From: Billgrantia saliphila
Lineage (GTDB): Bacteria; Pseudomonadota; Gammaproteobacteria; Pseudomonadales; Halomonadaceae
Reading direction: 5' to 3'
Length of the DNA: 64,000 bases
NCBI RefSeq assembly: GCF_002930105.1
Contig: NZ_PJRN01000006.1
Span: forward strand, 1 to 64,000
Below are positions 20,801 through 32,624 of the stretch, piece by piece; within the stretch, counting starts at the first letter, position 1, and each line of letters starts with the position of its first letter. A program made the translations under genes and the position numbers. The notes beneath the pieces are model-generated. The model worked only from the letters and a program-made list of their open reading frames with translations, did no database searches and had not been told where the DNA came from.

Positions 20801-21343
20801 TCAGGACTCGATCACACCGCAGGCCATGCGGCTACCGCCGCCACCCAGCGGCTCGGGCTCATCCGAATAGTTGTCGCCCCCTTCGTGGATCATCAGGCTG
20901 CGGTCCTTGAGGTCCTCAACGCTGAGCCTCGGGGCCAGTACCGGCAGGGTCGCTTCTCCATTTTCGTTGACGATCAGTACCGGCAGGTCACCCAGATGGC
21001 CCTCGCCGTAGGGGCCCTCATGGCTACCCGCATCTTCGGGATCGTAATGACTGCCCGCCTTCCCGGCGGCCTGCATTTCGCCCGAGTCGTTCTCGCCCGG
21101 TTCACAGCTGGCGTTCTCGTGTACGTGGAAGCCGTAGACGCCGGGAGGCAGCTCGCTCAGGTCGGGAGTGAGAAGTAGGCCGTGATCGGTATCCTCGAGA
21201 CTGATGGTCCCGATGGATTCCTCGATACCATCGGTCTTGACCCAGTTCATCTCGACTTCCTGGCTCTCCTGGGCCAGAGCCTGGCCGAGACCGGCGAGCA
21301 ATAGAGAGGCAACGGCGGCCCCTGCAAGGTTGGCATGGCGCAT
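20801..21343 (-). CDS. sodC: Cu/Zn superoxide dismutase, periplasmic
   Basis: 180 aa with a signal peptide ending QALA-Q. Metal ligands are recognisable: GFHVHENASC (Cu His pair and the disulfide Cys), GSHYDPEDAGSHEGPYGEGHLGDLP (Zn/Cu His and Asp), SLMIHEGGDNYSDEP, and the C-terminal MACGVI with the second disulfide Cys. It converts superoxide to peroxide and oxygen in the periplasm. The ribosome site AGGAGG overlaps a strong hairpin (21354-21387). Confidence 0.95.
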   Translation of the reverse strand: MRHANLAGAAVASLLLAGLGQALAQESQEVEMNWVKTDGIEESIGTISLEDTDHGLLLTPDLSELPPGVYGFHVHENASCEPGENDSGEMQAAGKAGSHYDPEDAGSHEGPYGEGHLGDLPVLIVNENGEATLPVLAPRLSVEDLKDRSLMIHEGGDNYSDEPEPLGGGGSRMACGVIES

Positions 21344-21353
21344 CTAGCGTCCT

Positions 21354-21387
21354 CCTGTTCCTGGATCCATGGACATGCAGGAACAGG
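21354..21387 (-). other. Hairpin between metF and sodC
   Basis: 10-bp stem CCTGTTCCTG/CAGGAACAGG with a 14-nt loop. On the minus strand the 3' arm runs directly into the sodC ribosome site AGGAGG, so it could mask that site or attenuate read-through from metF. It lacks a T-run. Confidence 0.5.
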
Positions 21388-21399
21388 CTAGACCCAGAT

Positions 21400-22254
21400 T
21401 CAGCGTGCCGCCAGAGGACTTCCCAGGTTGTCGAGAATCCGCAGGCACGGATCGGCCTGGTTGAGGGTATAGAAGTGCAAACCGGGGGCGCCGCCCTCGA
21501 GCAGCCGCTGGCATAGGCGCGACACCACCTCCGTACCGAAGTCGGCGATCGTCTCGCTGTCATCGCCGTAGGCTTCGAGTTGCTTGCGGATCCAGCGGGG
21601 AATCTCCGCCCCGCAGGCGTCGGAGAATCGCGCCAGCTTGGTGTAGTTGGTAATCGGCATGATGCCGGGCACGATGGGTGCATCGACGCCAAGGGCGCGG
21701 GCGCGGTCGACGAAGTGAAAATAGGCGTCGGCGGAAAAGAAATACTGTGTGATGGCAAGGTTGGCCCCGGCCTTCACTTTACGCGCGAAATTCTCCAGGT
21801 CGCGTTCGAAGCTCGGTGCCTGGGGATGGGATTCGGGATAGGCGGCCACGGCGATTTCGAAGTGATCGCCGGTCTCGGCGCGAATGAACTCGACCAGCTC
21901 GTTGGCATAGCGCAGCTCGCCGATGCCTCCCATGCCCGACGGGAGATCGCCACGCAGGGCGACGAGGCTGTCGATGCCCTCTTCCCGGTACTGCTCAAGC
22001 AGATCGCGCAGCTGCGCTTTCTCGCTGCCGATGCAGGAGAGATGCGGCGCCGTGGTGATGCCCGCTTCGCGTACCCGGCGAACCGTGCTCAGCGTCCGCC
22101 CTTGGGTCGAACCGCCAGCGCCATAGGTCACCGAGAAGAAGCGCGGCTCGCGCACGGCCAGCGCATCACGCACGCCGATCAGCTTCTCGCGTCCCACGTC
22201 AGTGTTGGGTGGGAAGAATTCGAAACTGATACCCAGCGGATGTGACGTACTCAT
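21400..22254 (-). CDS. metF: Methylenetetrahydrofolate reductase
   Basis: 284 aa from MSTSHPLGISFEFFPP. Family motifs present are SFEFFPPNT, VTYGAGGSTQGRTL, HLSCIGS, ALRGDLP and ITQYFFSADAYFHFVDRA, matching the FAD/NADH enzyme that makes 5-methyl-THF for methionine synthesis. It is on the same strand as ahcY and metK, which lie 3.5-8 kb away. The leader is long and structured (see 22416-22480). Confidence 0.95.
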   Translation of the reverse strand: MSTSHPLGISFEFFPPNTDVGREKLIGVRDALAVREPRFFSVTYGAGGSTQGRTLSTVRRVREAGITTAPHLSCIGSEKAQLRDLLEQYREEGIDSLVALRGDLPSGMGGIGELRYANELVEFIRAETGDHFEIAVAAYPESHPQAPSFERDLENFARKVKAGANLAITQYFFSADAYFHFVDRARALGVDAPIVPGIMPITNYTKLARFSDACGAEIPRWIRKQLEAYGDDSETIADFGTEVVSRLCQRLLEGGAPGLHFYTLNQADPCLRILDNLGSPLAAR

Positions 22255-22415
22255 GCCGACCTCTCTCCAATCCTGCCTAGGGCGTGCGCAGCTCCTGCGG
22301 CCCATGGCGTATTTCATTGCGTTGCCTGCATTCTGCCGTTCGGGTGACCCTCTGACCAATGAAAAGTTTCACCGCCACGCATGAGTTTCGGTCATATAGA
22401 AATCGGTTCTTATAG

Positions 22416-22480
22416 CCTGATCCGTTAAAAAGGACGCCCCGCCGCGGGGGTCGCCAAGGATGCAAAAAAGCCGAATCAGG
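22416..22480 (-). promoter_or_regulatory. Attenuator-like structure in metF leader
   Basis: Read on the minus strand, a 9-bp stem with one wobble (CCUGAUUCG at 22480-22472 with CGGAUCAGG at 22424-22416) encloses a GC hairpin (about 22452-22433, GACCCCCG...CGGGGCGUC with one bulge) followed by CUUUUU. A second U-run (UUUUUU) lies just inside the outer stem. No gene to the right is on the minus strand, so the terminator-like hairpin belongs to the metF leader or to an unseen transcript. Confidence 0.4.
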
Positions 22481-22606
22481 TTACAAAAATTCATCCTGCC
22501 GATTTGACCGCCGGCCAAGGGCTGACGACCTTGAAAGGACTCCATGGCGTCACTGGCCTGGACAGGGAAAGACCTGGCAATCAACCGAGTGAACGAGGAG
22601 GGCACC

Positions 22607-22918
22607 ATGACACAGGACATTCTCACCGGCACCCCTGTGTTCGATGACACGGGCGATCAGGTCGGCAAGGTAGCCGACACCAGCAATGCCGAGAAGATCG
22701 GCATCATTACCGAAACGGGAAGCCGTTTCTGGGTGCCCAAGCAGATGTTGGCTCATCGCGATCAGCGCTGGACTTTGGAACCGGGATATACCGAGATTTC
22801 CACGGCCGAAGCCGAGGCTCAACAGGATGAGCGCGACCTGGACGAGGCCAATGCGGAAACCTTCCCGGCAAGCGACCCTCCCTCCTTCACCATGGGTGAC
22901 GAAGGCAAGGGCAACTGA
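22607..22918 (+). CDS. Small acidic protein, PRC-barrel/DUF2171-like
   Basis: 103 aa from MTQDILTGTPVFDD, chosen because GAGGAGGG precedes this ATG; an in-frame ATG 21 codons upstream has no such site. The first ~65 residues resemble a PRC-barrel-type beta unit (VFDDTGDQVGKVADT; IITETGSRFWVPKQML). The C-terminus is acidic and carries the ETFPASDPPSFT motif, common in small uncharacterised bacterial proteins. The pairing with the next hydrophilic gene suggests a stress or envelope role, which is inference only. Confidence 0.75.
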   Translation: MTQDILTGTPVFDDTGDQVGKVADTSNAEKIGIITETGSRFWVPKQMLAHRDQRWTLEPGYTEISTAEAEAQQDERDLDEANAETFPASDPPSFTMGDEGKGN

Positions 22919-22942
22919 AGCCACACGATGGAGGAGCGTCAC

Positions 22943-23284
22943 ATGGAAAAGCCACGCCATGACCCGTCGACCCGACAGAGTACCGACATACCTGAAGAGG
23001 AACGCGAAACGCTGCGCAAGGAAGCACGCCGGCTGACCGACCGCGACATCCCCGAGGAAGGTGCAGGGCACAAGGGAGGCCGCAGTGGGCCCGCGCAGGA
23101 TGATGTCTATCGTCCCGATGCCAACGTCGACGATCAGAAGCACAGCGCCAAGAAACCGGGCATCGACACGCGGCGGGACGTCACTCCCGTTTCAGGCGCC
23201 CAGGCGACGCGCGACAAGACGGCTCACAAGGAAAATATCGACGACAAGGCGGAGCAAGCCAAATCGAATCGGCGTAACGGCTAA
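22943..23284 (+). CDS. Small highly hydrophilic protein
   Basis: 113 aa from MEKPRHDPSTRQ; GGAGGAG precedes this ATG, so I prefer it to the ATG five codons upstream. The protein is almost entirely charged or polar with no hydrophobic core (runs such as EEERETLRKEARRL and KTAHKENIDDKAEQAK), suggesting a disordered protein. It lies 24 bp after the preceding gene and is probably in the same operon. I recognise no family. Confidence 0.65.
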   Translation: MEKPRHDPSTRQSTDIPEEERETLRKEARRLTDRDIPEEGAGHKGGRSGPAQDDVYRPDANVDDQKHSAKKPGIDTRRDVTPVSGAQATRDKTAHKENIDDKAEQAKSNRRNG

Positions 23285-23378
23285 GGAGCGGGTCAAAGGC
23301 GGACTCGACACGCCTCGCTGACAACAGCGCAACCAACAGGCATCATATCGTCTTTCGGCTAGGGACCGGCAGGAGACG

Positions 23379-24308
23379 ATGATCGACCCAAGCGCCCTCA
23401 TGGGCCCGCTCTGGACATTGCTTGCCTTCGTCGGGCTGGGTTGGATTGCGGCCCGGCGCCTGGCCATCGATCCGCGCCCCATCGCCACGCTGCTGATCTA
23501 TTTGATCGCTCCGCTGACCTTCTTCCGCGGGCTGGTGCTGGGAGGGCCCACACCCCAATACCTGTTGCTCACCGCTGCGCTGTTCTGCCTGGCCAGTCTG
23601 GTCGCCATTGCCGTTAACCCCATCGCCAGGCGCTTTTTCGCGCCTCAGGAGAGCGCCGTCCTGGCGTTCTCCTCCGGCACCGGCAATACCGGCTACTTCG
23701 GCCTGCCGGTCGCCATGGTTCTGCTGCCTCCGGAAGGAGTGACGCTCTATCTCTTCTGTCTGCTGGGCATCACACTCTATGAATTCACGGTCGGCTTCTA
23801 CATCAGCGCCCGCGGCCAGTTCTCCGTACGTGAGAGCCTGGCCAAGATCGTTCGACTTCCGCTGATCTACGCCTTCGTCGCAGCGCTGGCGGTCAGTGGC
23901 TTCGGTATCGACCTGCCGGACGCGCTCATGGACAGCCTGACGGTGTTCCCCGCGACCTATACGCTACTCGGCATGATGATCATCGGCATGACCCTGGGTC
24001 GGGTCACGATCCGCGAGTTCGACCTGCGCTTCATCATCGGCTGCGTGGCAGTGCGCTATGGACTTTGGCCGCTGCTGTCGCTCGCTGCCGTGCTCCTGTT
24101 GCAGGTCTGGCTACCGGTATCGACCGAGCTTGCCTTGGCGCTGCTGCTGCTTGGCGTGGTACCCATGGCCGCCAACGTGGTGGTGGTGGCCATGGAGCTG
24201 GGCATCAAGCCCGAAAAGGGCGCCATGGCGGTGCTGGCTACGACCCTGGCCGCCCCGCTGCTGATTCCCTTCTATCTGCAGGGGTTGATGCGACTCGTGG
24301 GGCTATGA
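23379..24308 (+). CDS. AEC-family (auxin efflux carrier type) transporter
   Basis: 309 aa, almost wholly hydrophobic, with ~10 predicted membrane helices in two inverted halves. The family hallmark is visible in SSGTGNTGYFGLPVAMVLLPPEG and in the conserved C-terminal half (MAANVVVVAMELGIKPEKGAMAVLATTLAAPLLIP). Bacterial AEC proteins include malonate and malate carriers; the substrate here is unknown. GGCAGGAG precedes the start. Confidence 0.88.
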   Translation: MIDPSALMGPLWTLLAFVGLGWIAARRLAIDPRPIATLLIYLIAPLTFFRGLVLGGPTPQYLLLTAALFCLASLVAIAVNPIARRFFAPQESAVLAFSSGTGNTGYFGLPVAMVLLPPEGVTLYLFCLLGITLYEFTVGFYISARGQFSVRESLAKIVRLPLIYAFVAALAVSGFGIDLPDALMDSLTVFPATYTLLGMMIIGMTLGRVTIREFDLRFIIGCVAVRYGLWPLLSLAAVLLLQVWLPVSTELALALLLLGVVPMAANVVVVAMELGIKPEKGAMAVLATTLAAPLLIPFYLQGLMRLVGL

Positions 24309-24375
24309 GCCATTGCCCTTGCAGCTCATCTCGGGAGGGCTAGCCTGAAGGAAACCCCACGGCAGGAGTCCGATC

Positions 24376-24726
24376 ATGCGCCAATCGCTAACGTGGCTGC
24401 TCCCCTTCGTCATGCTGCTGTCGCTGTCCCCCGCCCAGGCCCACCATGGCTGGACCGGCGGCGAGACGATCGAGATAGAAGGCACGATCACCGCCGTACG
24501 CCTGGGCAACCCTCACGGCGAACTCACGCTCGACGTCGACGGCGAGTCGTGGACAGTCGAAGTCGGCCAGCCTTGGCGCAACGAACGCGCCGGCCTGGAA
24601 GAGGGCGACCTGGCCGAAGGCGTCGAGCTGCGCCTATCGGGCGAGCATTCCGGCGAACGCTTGATGAAAGCCGAGCAGCTCTGGATCGATGACGAGCACT
24701 ACGTGCTCTACCCCGGAAGGATCTGA
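24376..24726 (+). CDS. Periplasmic DUF6152-like protein
   Basis: 116 aa with a signal peptide cleaved after PAQA-HH. The mature protein begins HHGWTGGETIEIEGTITAVRLGNPHGEL, the typical pattern of DUF6152 (an HHSW-like start followed by a small beta-barrel with a NPHxxL motif). The N-terminal His pair could bind metal. It is followed after 9 bp by a four-helix membrane protein gene, a pairing suggesting a joint function. Confidence 0.8.
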   Translation: MRQSLTWLLPFVMLLSLSPAQAHHGWTGGETIEIEGTITAVRLGNPHGELTLDVDGESWTVEVGQPWRNERAGLEEGDLAEGVELRLSGEHSGERLMKAEQLWIDDEHYVLYPGRI

Positions 24727-24735
24727 TCGCACACC

Positions 24736-25200
24736 GTGGACGCCTTGCTGGCCTGGCTCGGCGAGACCGCCCTGGCCGAATGGATGCGCCTGTCGCGCTG
24801 GGGATACGCCGCGATCAATACCCTGCACGTGCTCGGTATTTCTCTGCTGATCGGCACCATCGTGGCGCTCGATCTGCGACTTTTGGGCTGTCGGCGGCAG
24901 CTGCCGCCAGGGGAACTGGGTCGCCTGTTGCAGCCGCTAGCGGTCGCAGGGCTGCTGCTCGCCATGGCGACCGGCTCCCTGCTGTTTCTCGCCGACCCCG
25001 GCGGCTACGCAGAATCGTGGCTTTTTCGTCTCAAGCTGGTGCTGATTGCACTGGCTGTCGCCAATGCCTTGTGGCTTGGCCTGGGGCCGGGGCTGGCAGG
25101 CGCCACACCCCGACGTTTGCGCCTGGCCGGCATGCTCTCGCTGTTACTCTGGCCGGCGGTACTGCTGGCCGGGCGCTTTCTCGCCTTCGTCGATGATTGA
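24736..25200 (+). CDS. Four-helix membrane protein (DUF2214/DUF6644-like)
   Basis: 154 aa from GTG. Four hydrophobic segments, with a conserved-looking His in AAINTLHVLGISLLIGTIVALDLRLLG that could ligate heme or metal, as in related cytochrome-like membrane proteins. It is probably translationally linked to the DUF6152-like gene. The function is unknown. Confidence 0.75.
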   Translation: MDALLAWLGETALAEWMRLSRWGYAAINTLHVLGISLLIGTIVALDLRLLGCRRQLPPGELGRLLQPLAVAGLLLAMATGSLLFLADPGGYAESWLFRLKLVLIALAVANALWLGLGPGLAGATPRRLRLAGMLSLLLWPAVLLAGRFLAFVDD

Positions 25201-25212
25201 CGGAGGGAGGGC

Positions 25213-25554
25213 TTAGTGTGATGCCATGGCGATGCACGCCTCGGCACAGCGGTGGCATGCCTCGGCGCACTGCTGGCAATGCTCGGCCTCGTGCTTGGCG
25301 CATTCGTCGCCGCATGCCTTGCAGATATCGGCGCACAGGCGGCAGAGCTGATTGGCGTACTCGCTGTCCTGGGCCATGAAGGAAGCTGCCAGGCGGCAGA
25401 TCTGTGCGCACTGCATATCCAAACGGATACACTCCGCCATCATCTTGACGTCGTCTTCCTGCAGGCAAGAGGTGGCGCAACGATCACAGTAGGCCGCACA
25501 CACGTGGCAGGCTTCGATACACGACTTGTAGTGACCAAAATCCATCTCGTTCAC
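25213..25554 (-). CDS. Four-helix-bundle copper-binding protein (Csp3-like)
   Basis: 113 aa with many cysteines spaced CxxxC along helices (CIEACHVCAAYCDRCATSC, CAQICRLAAS, CRLCADICKACGDEC, CQQCAEACHRCAEAC) and conserved histidines. This matches the Csp family, whose tetramers store many Cu(I) ions inside the bundle. There is no signal peptide, so it should be cytosolic like Csp3. TAGGAGT is the ribosome site. It may buffer copper for, or protect from, the same stress as the neighbouring SodC. Confidence 0.93.
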   Translation of the reverse strand: MNEMDFGHYKSCIEACHVCAAYCDRCATSCLQEDDVKMMAECIRLDMQCAQICRLAASFMAQDSEYANQLCRLCADICKACGDECAKHEAEHCQQCAEACHRCAEACIAMASH

Positions 25555-25590
25555 TCCTAATATCGGTTTTTTGGGCCGGTCTGGTGGGGG

Positions 25591-25621
25591 CTCGAAGAGG
25601 CCGCCCGGCGCCCCCTTCGAG
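25591..25621. other. Inverted repeat in csp leader
   Basis: CTCGAAG (25591-25597) and CTTCGAG (25615-25621) enclose a GC-rich loop, 37 bp upstream of the csp start. An alternative pairing GGGGGC/GCCCCC overlaps it. It does not match the CueR consensus that I know. Confidence 0.4.
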
Positions 25622-25690
25622 TAAGAAGAAAGCTAGTCGACGCCAAGTTGGCTCACAAGCGAGCCGCCCAAAGCCCAAGGGGCGAACGCA

Positions 25691-25715
25691 AGACGCCGCC
25701 CCATGGGCGGCGTCT
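25691..25715 (-). terminator. Hairpin after ahcY
   Basis: AGACGCCGCC(C)-CAT-(G)GGCGGCGTCT, an 11-bp stem 24 bp beyond the ahcY stop. It has only a weak T-rich tail on the minus strand. Confidence 0.65.
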
Positions 25716-25738
25716 GCGAGGAGTGGCTGCCGGGAGCC

Positions 25739-27148
25739 TCAGTAGCGGTAGGCGTCCGGCTTGTAGGGCCCTTCCACCGGCACCCCGGTGTATTCGGCCT
25801 GCTGCTCGGTCATGCGCGTGAGCACCCCGCCGAAGCCCTCCACCATGTAGCGCGCCACCTCCTCGTCGAGATGGCGCGGCAGCACCGTGACCGCCAGACC
25901 GCCCTGCTTATCCGCCGGCGGCAGGTCGGCGAAGCGCTGCTGGTACAGATGGATCTGGGCCAGCACCTGGTTGGCGAACGAGCCGTCCATCACCCGCGAA
26001 GGGTGGCCGGTAGCGTTACCCAGGTTGACCAGGCGCCCCTCGGAGAGCAGCAGCAGATAGTTGCCGCTGGTCGGATCGAAATGCCCCGGCGTGCTGTCGC
26101 GATAGACCTTGTGCACCTGCGGCTTGACCTCCTCCCAGTGCCAGTGATGGCGCATGTAGGCGGTATCGATCTCGTTGTCGAAATGGCCTATGTTGCACAC
26201 CACGGCGCCGGACTTGAGCGCCTCGAGCATGGCGGCGTCGCAGGCCTGGACGTTGCCGGTACAGGTCACCACCAGATCAATGCGCGAGAGCAACGCCCGG
26301 TCGACACTGTCGCTGCCGCGGTTGATGCCGTCGATATAGGGCGAGACCACCTCGAAGCCGTCCATGCATGCCTGCATGGCGCATATCGGGTCGATTTCGG
26401 CGATCTTGACGATCATGCCCTCCTGGCGCAGCGAGGCCGCCGAACCCTTGCCCACGTCGCCGTAGCCCACCACCAGCGCCTGCTTGCCTGCCAGCAGATG
26501 GTCGAGCCCGCGCTTGATGGCGTCGTTGAGCGAATGGCGACAGCCGTACTTGTTGTCGTTCTTCGATTTGGTCACGGCATCATTGACATTGATCGCCGGC
26601 ACCCGCAGGTTCCTGTCGCGCAGCATCTCCTGCAGGCGATGCACGCCGGTGGTGGTCTCCTCGGAGATGCCGTGGATGGCGTCGAGCAGCTCGGGTCGCT
26701 TGTCGTGCAGCAGTGCGGTGAGGTCGCCGCCGTCGTCGAGCACCATGTTGGGCGTCCAGCCGTCGGACCCCTCCACGGTCTGCTCGATACACCACCAGAA
26801 CTCCTCCTCGGTCTCGCCCTTCCAGGCGAACACCGGGATGCCGGCGGCGGCGATGGCGGCGGCGGCATGATCCTGGGTGGAAAAGATGTTGCAGGAGGAC
26901 CAGCGTACCGATGCCCCCAGATCGATCAGGGTCTCGATAAGCACCGCCGTCTGGATGGTCATGTGGATGCAGCCGGCGATGCGCGCGCCCGCGAGGGGCT
27001 GTTCGTCGCGGTACTTGGCGCGAATCTTCATCAGCGCCGGCATTTCGGTCTCGGCGATGCGGATCTCGCGGCGCCCCCAGTCGGCCAGGCCGATGTCGGC
27101 GACCTTGTAGTCCTGCGCGGTCGGGGCGGAAACGGCGGGCTGATTCAT
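25739..27148 (-). CDS. ahcY: Adenosylhomocysteinase
   Basis: 469 aa. NAD-binding Rossmann motif [16 protein letters not shown]; substrate-domain motifs [17 protein letters not shown] and [16 protein letters not shown]; lysine/aspartate pair in [15 protein letters not shown]-terminal ...[10 protein letters not shown] tail, which reaches the adjoining subunit's NAD site. It hydrolyses S-adenosylhomocysteine to adenosine and homocysteine, closing the methyl cycle with metK and metF nearby on the same strand. The promoter probably overlaps the end of ligB. Confidence 0.97.
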   Translation of the reverse strand: MNQPAVSAPTAQDYKVADIGLADWGRREIRIAETEMPALMKIRAKYRDEQPLAGARIAGCIHMTIQTAVLIETLIDLGASVRWSSCNIFSTQDHAAAAIAAAGIPVFAWKGETEEEFWWCIEQTVEGSDGWTPNMVLDDGGDLTALLHDKRPELLDAIHGISEETTTGVHRLQEMLRDRNLRVPAINVNDAVTKSKNDNKYGCRHSLNDAIKRGLDHLLAGKQALVVGYGDVGKGSAASLRQEGMIVKIAEIDPICAMQACMDGFEVVSPYIDGINRGSDSVDRALLSRIDLVVTCTGNVQACDAAMLEALKSGAVVCNIGHFDNEIDTAYMRHHWHWEEVKPQVHKVYRDSTPGHFDPTSGNYLLLLSEGRLVNLGNATGHPSRVMDGSFANQVLAQIHLYQQRFADLPPADKQGGLAVTVLPRHLDEEVARYMVEGFGGVLTRMTEQQAEYTGVPVEGPYKPDAYRY

Positions 27149-27183
27149 GCGTTACCTCTCTCGAGCGAAAAACGGTAAGACTC

Positions 27184-28966
<1,783 letters not shown>

Positions 28967-28996
28967 CATGTAACGTAAGCCTGATCCTACAGGAGC

Positions 28997-30217
<1,221 letters not shown>

Positions 30218-30521
30218 GCGTGTCGACCCTTCTGTGTATCGGCAAAGCGCAGCGGCGCCGCCCGAACCGGTTTGGCAGCCCGTGACCGCACGGTGCCTGG
30301 CTTCCTGGCCCGGCAGGCGCGCAGCGGTGGGGCCCGAGTTTACATGCTGGTCCCCCGAGAGGCACCCGTCATTTGATGCCCGGGGGCAAGTCGGCGACAA
30401 TAGGCGGCCGAATTCGACCGCGCCGTGCCACCCTGCGGCGCCCAGCCAGAACGCTACCGGCGGGCTCGTCAGGCCGCCATTGACTTGCCCCATTCTGCCG
30501 CAGGCGAGGAGCTAACCCAAC
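30218..30521. other. Divergent metK / tkt intergenic region
   Basis: 304 bp. One candidate promoter toward tkt is visible (30373-30401). The metK side is GC-rich with several short inverted repeats but no recognisable riboswitch or operator. No gene is seen. Confidence 0.5.
30373..30401 (+). promoter_or_regulatory. Candidate tkt promoter
   Basis: -35 TTGATG (30373-30378), 17-bp spacer, -10 GACAAT (30396-30401). Each box has four of six consensus matches. About 120 bp of leader precede the tkt start. Confidence 0.4.
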
Positions 30522-32513
30522 ATGCCGTCCCGATTCGAACTGGCCAATGCCATTCGCGCCCTGTCCATGGATGCCGTACAGCAGGCCAAGTCCGGCCACC
30601 CCGGCGCGCCCATGGGCATGGCCGACATCGCCGAAGTGCTGTGGAACGACTATCTCAAGCACAACCCCAACGACCCGAAATGGCCCGACCGCGACCGCTT
30701 CGTGCTCTCCAACGGCCACGGTTCGATGCTGCTCTACTCCCTGCTGCACCTGACCGGCTACGAGCTCGAGCTGGAGCAGCTGCGGGCATTCCGCCAGCTG
30801 CACTCCAAGACCGCCGGTCACCCCGAGTTCGGCTATGCGCCGGGCATCGAGACCACCACCGGCCCGCTGGGCCAGGGCCTGGCCAATGCCGTGGGCATGG
30901 CCATCGCCGAGAAGACCCTGGCGGCACAGTTCAACCGCCCGGGACACGAAATCGTCGACCACCAGACCTACTGCTTCGCCGGCGACGGCTGCATGATGGA
31001 GGGCATCTCCCACGAGGTGAGCTCGCTGGCGGGAACCCTGGGCCTGGGCAAACTCACGGTGTTCTACGACGACAACGGCATCTCCATCGACGGCGAGGTC
31101 GAGGGCTGGTTCACCGACGACACCGCCAAGCGCTTCGAAGCCTACGGCTGGCACGTGGTGCCCAACGTCGACGGCCACGACCCCGAGCAGATCACGGCCG
31201 CCATCGAACTGGCCCGCAGCCACGACGACCGCCCCAGCCTGATCATCTGCAAGACCATCATCGGCTTCGGCGCGCCCAACAAGCAGGGCAAGGAGGAGAG
31301 CCACGGCGCCCCGCTGGGCGAGGAAGAGGTCGCCGCGGCACGCCAGCAGCTCGGCTGGCCGCACGCCCCGTTCCACGTGCCCGAGCCGATCTATCAGGCC
31401 TGGGACGCCCGCGCCGAGGGTCAGTCGCGCCAGGACGACTGGCAGGCCCGCTTCGCCCGCTACCGCGACGAACATCCCGAGCTCGCCCGCGAGTTCAGCC
31501 GCCGCGTGCAGTGCAAGCTGCCGGCGGAGATCACCAGCGAAGCCTTCATCGAGAAGATGCAGCAGAAGGGCGAGACCCTGGCCACACGCAAGGCGTCGCT
31601 GCTGTGCCTCAACGAGCTCGGCCCGCAGCTGCCCGAGCTGCTCGGCGGCAGCGCCGACCTGGCGCCCTCCAACCTGACCTTCTGGAGCGGCGCCAAGCCA
31701 ATCTCCCGCGAGAACCCGGGCGGCAACTACCTGCACTACGGGGTGCGCGAGTTCGGCATGGGCGCGATCATGAACGGCATCGTGCTGCACGGCGGCTTCA
31801 TCCCCTACGGCGCCACCTTCCTGATCTTCATGGAGTACATGCGCAATTCGGTGCGCATGGCATCGCTGATGGGCAAGCGCGCCATCTACGTGTTCACCCA
31901 TGACTCCATCGGCCTGGGCGAGGACGGCCCCACCCATCAACCGATCGAGCAGCTGACCAACCTGCGCAGCACGCCCAACCTGTGCACCTGGCGCCCCTGC
32001 GACGCGGTGGAGACCGCCGCCGCATGGGATGCCGCGATCAAGCGCAACTCCGGCCCCACGGCGCTGGTGCTGTCGCGCCAGAACCTGCCGCACCAGGAGC
32101 GCAGCAAGCAGCAGCTGGCCGAGATCCAGCGCGGCGCCTACGTCCTCAAGGAGTGCGAGGGAACGCCCGAGCTGATCCTGATCGCCACCGGTTCCGAGGT
32201 GGCGCTGGCCATGGACGCCGCCGCCGAGCTGGAAGGCCAGGGCCGCGCGGTCCGAGTCGTCTCGATGCCCTCCGCCTACCGCTTCGACGGCCAGGACGTC
32301 GAGTATCGCGAGAGCGTGCTGCCGAGGGCGGTGACCAAGCGCATCGCCATCGAGGCCGGCCACGCCGACTACTGGTACAAGTACGTGGGCCTCGACGGCC
32401 GCGTGATCGGCATGACCACTTTCGGCGAGTCCGCCCCGGCGGGCGACCTGTTCAAGTACTTCGGCTTCACCGTGGAGAACGTCCTCGAGCAGGCCCAGGA
32501 ACTGCTCGGCTGA
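30522..32513 (+). CDS. tkt: Transketolase
   Basis: 663 aa, preceded by GAGGAG. The thiamine-diphosphate motif begins at [16 protein letters not shown] and continues to [10 protein letters not shown]. The conserved N-terminal [17 protein letters not shown], catalytic [21 protein letters not shown] and pyrimidine-domain [18 protein letters not shown] are all present. It transfers two-carbon ketol groups in the pentose-phosphate pathway. The gene stands as its own transcription unit with a strong terminator, near the epd-pgk-fba cluster. Confidence 0.97.
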   Translation: MPSRFELANAIRALSMDAVQQAKSGHPGAPMGMADIAEVLWNDYLKHNPNDPKWPDRDRFVLSNGHGSMLLYSLLHLTGYELELEQLRAFRQLHSKTAGHPEFGYAPGIETTTGPLGQGLANAVGMAIAEKTLAAQFNRPGHEIVDHQTYCFAGDGCMMEGISHEVSSLAGTLGLGKLTVFYDDNGISIDGEVEGWFTDDTAKRFEAYGWHVVPNVDGHDPEQITAAIELARSHDDRPSLIICKTIIGFGAPNKQGKEESHGAPLGEEEVAAARQQLGWPHAPFHVPEPIYQAWDARAEGQSRQDDWQARFARYRDEHPELAREFSRRVQCKLPAEITSEAFIEKMQQKGETLATRKASLLCLNELGPQLPELLGGSADLAPSNLTFWSGAKPISRENPGGNYLHYGVREFGMGAIMNGIVLHGGFIPYGATFLIFMEYMRNSVRMASLMGKRAIYVFTHDSIGLGEDGPTHQPIEQLTNLRSTPNLCTWRPCDAVETAAAWDAAIKRNSGPTALVLSRQNLPHQERSKQQLAEIQRGAYVLKECEGTPELILIATGSEVALAMDAAAELEGQGRAVRVVSMPSAYRFDGQDVEYRESVLPRAVTKRIAIEAGHADYWYKYVGLDGRVIGMTTFGESAPAGDLFKYFGFTVENVLEQAQELLG

Positions 32514-32546
32514 CAAGTTGCGGCATGGAAGCAAGCGGCACAAAAG

Positions 32547-32577
32547 AAGGGCACGACCGCGCGGTCGTGCCCTTTTC
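32547..32577. terminator. Bidirectional terminator tkt / fbaB
   Basis: Perfect 14-bp palindromic stem AAGGGCACGACCGC/GCGGTCGTGCCCTT between convergent genes, with A-run before and T-run after. Confidence 0.92.
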
Positions 32578-32624
32578 ATTTCCAATGGCGATTCGCTCGC
32601 TCAGGCGTTTGGGGCAGTGTTTCC

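Noticed and set aside
30218..30372. SAM-responsive riboswitch before metK
   Set aside because: No conserved SAM-I, SAM-II or SAM/SAH core could be recognised in the leader by eye.
30369..32585. 738-codon open frame antisense to tkt
   Set aside because: Shadow of a GC-rich gene: transketolase motifs are complete on the plus strand, and the antisense protein is low-complexity without domains or a ribosome site.
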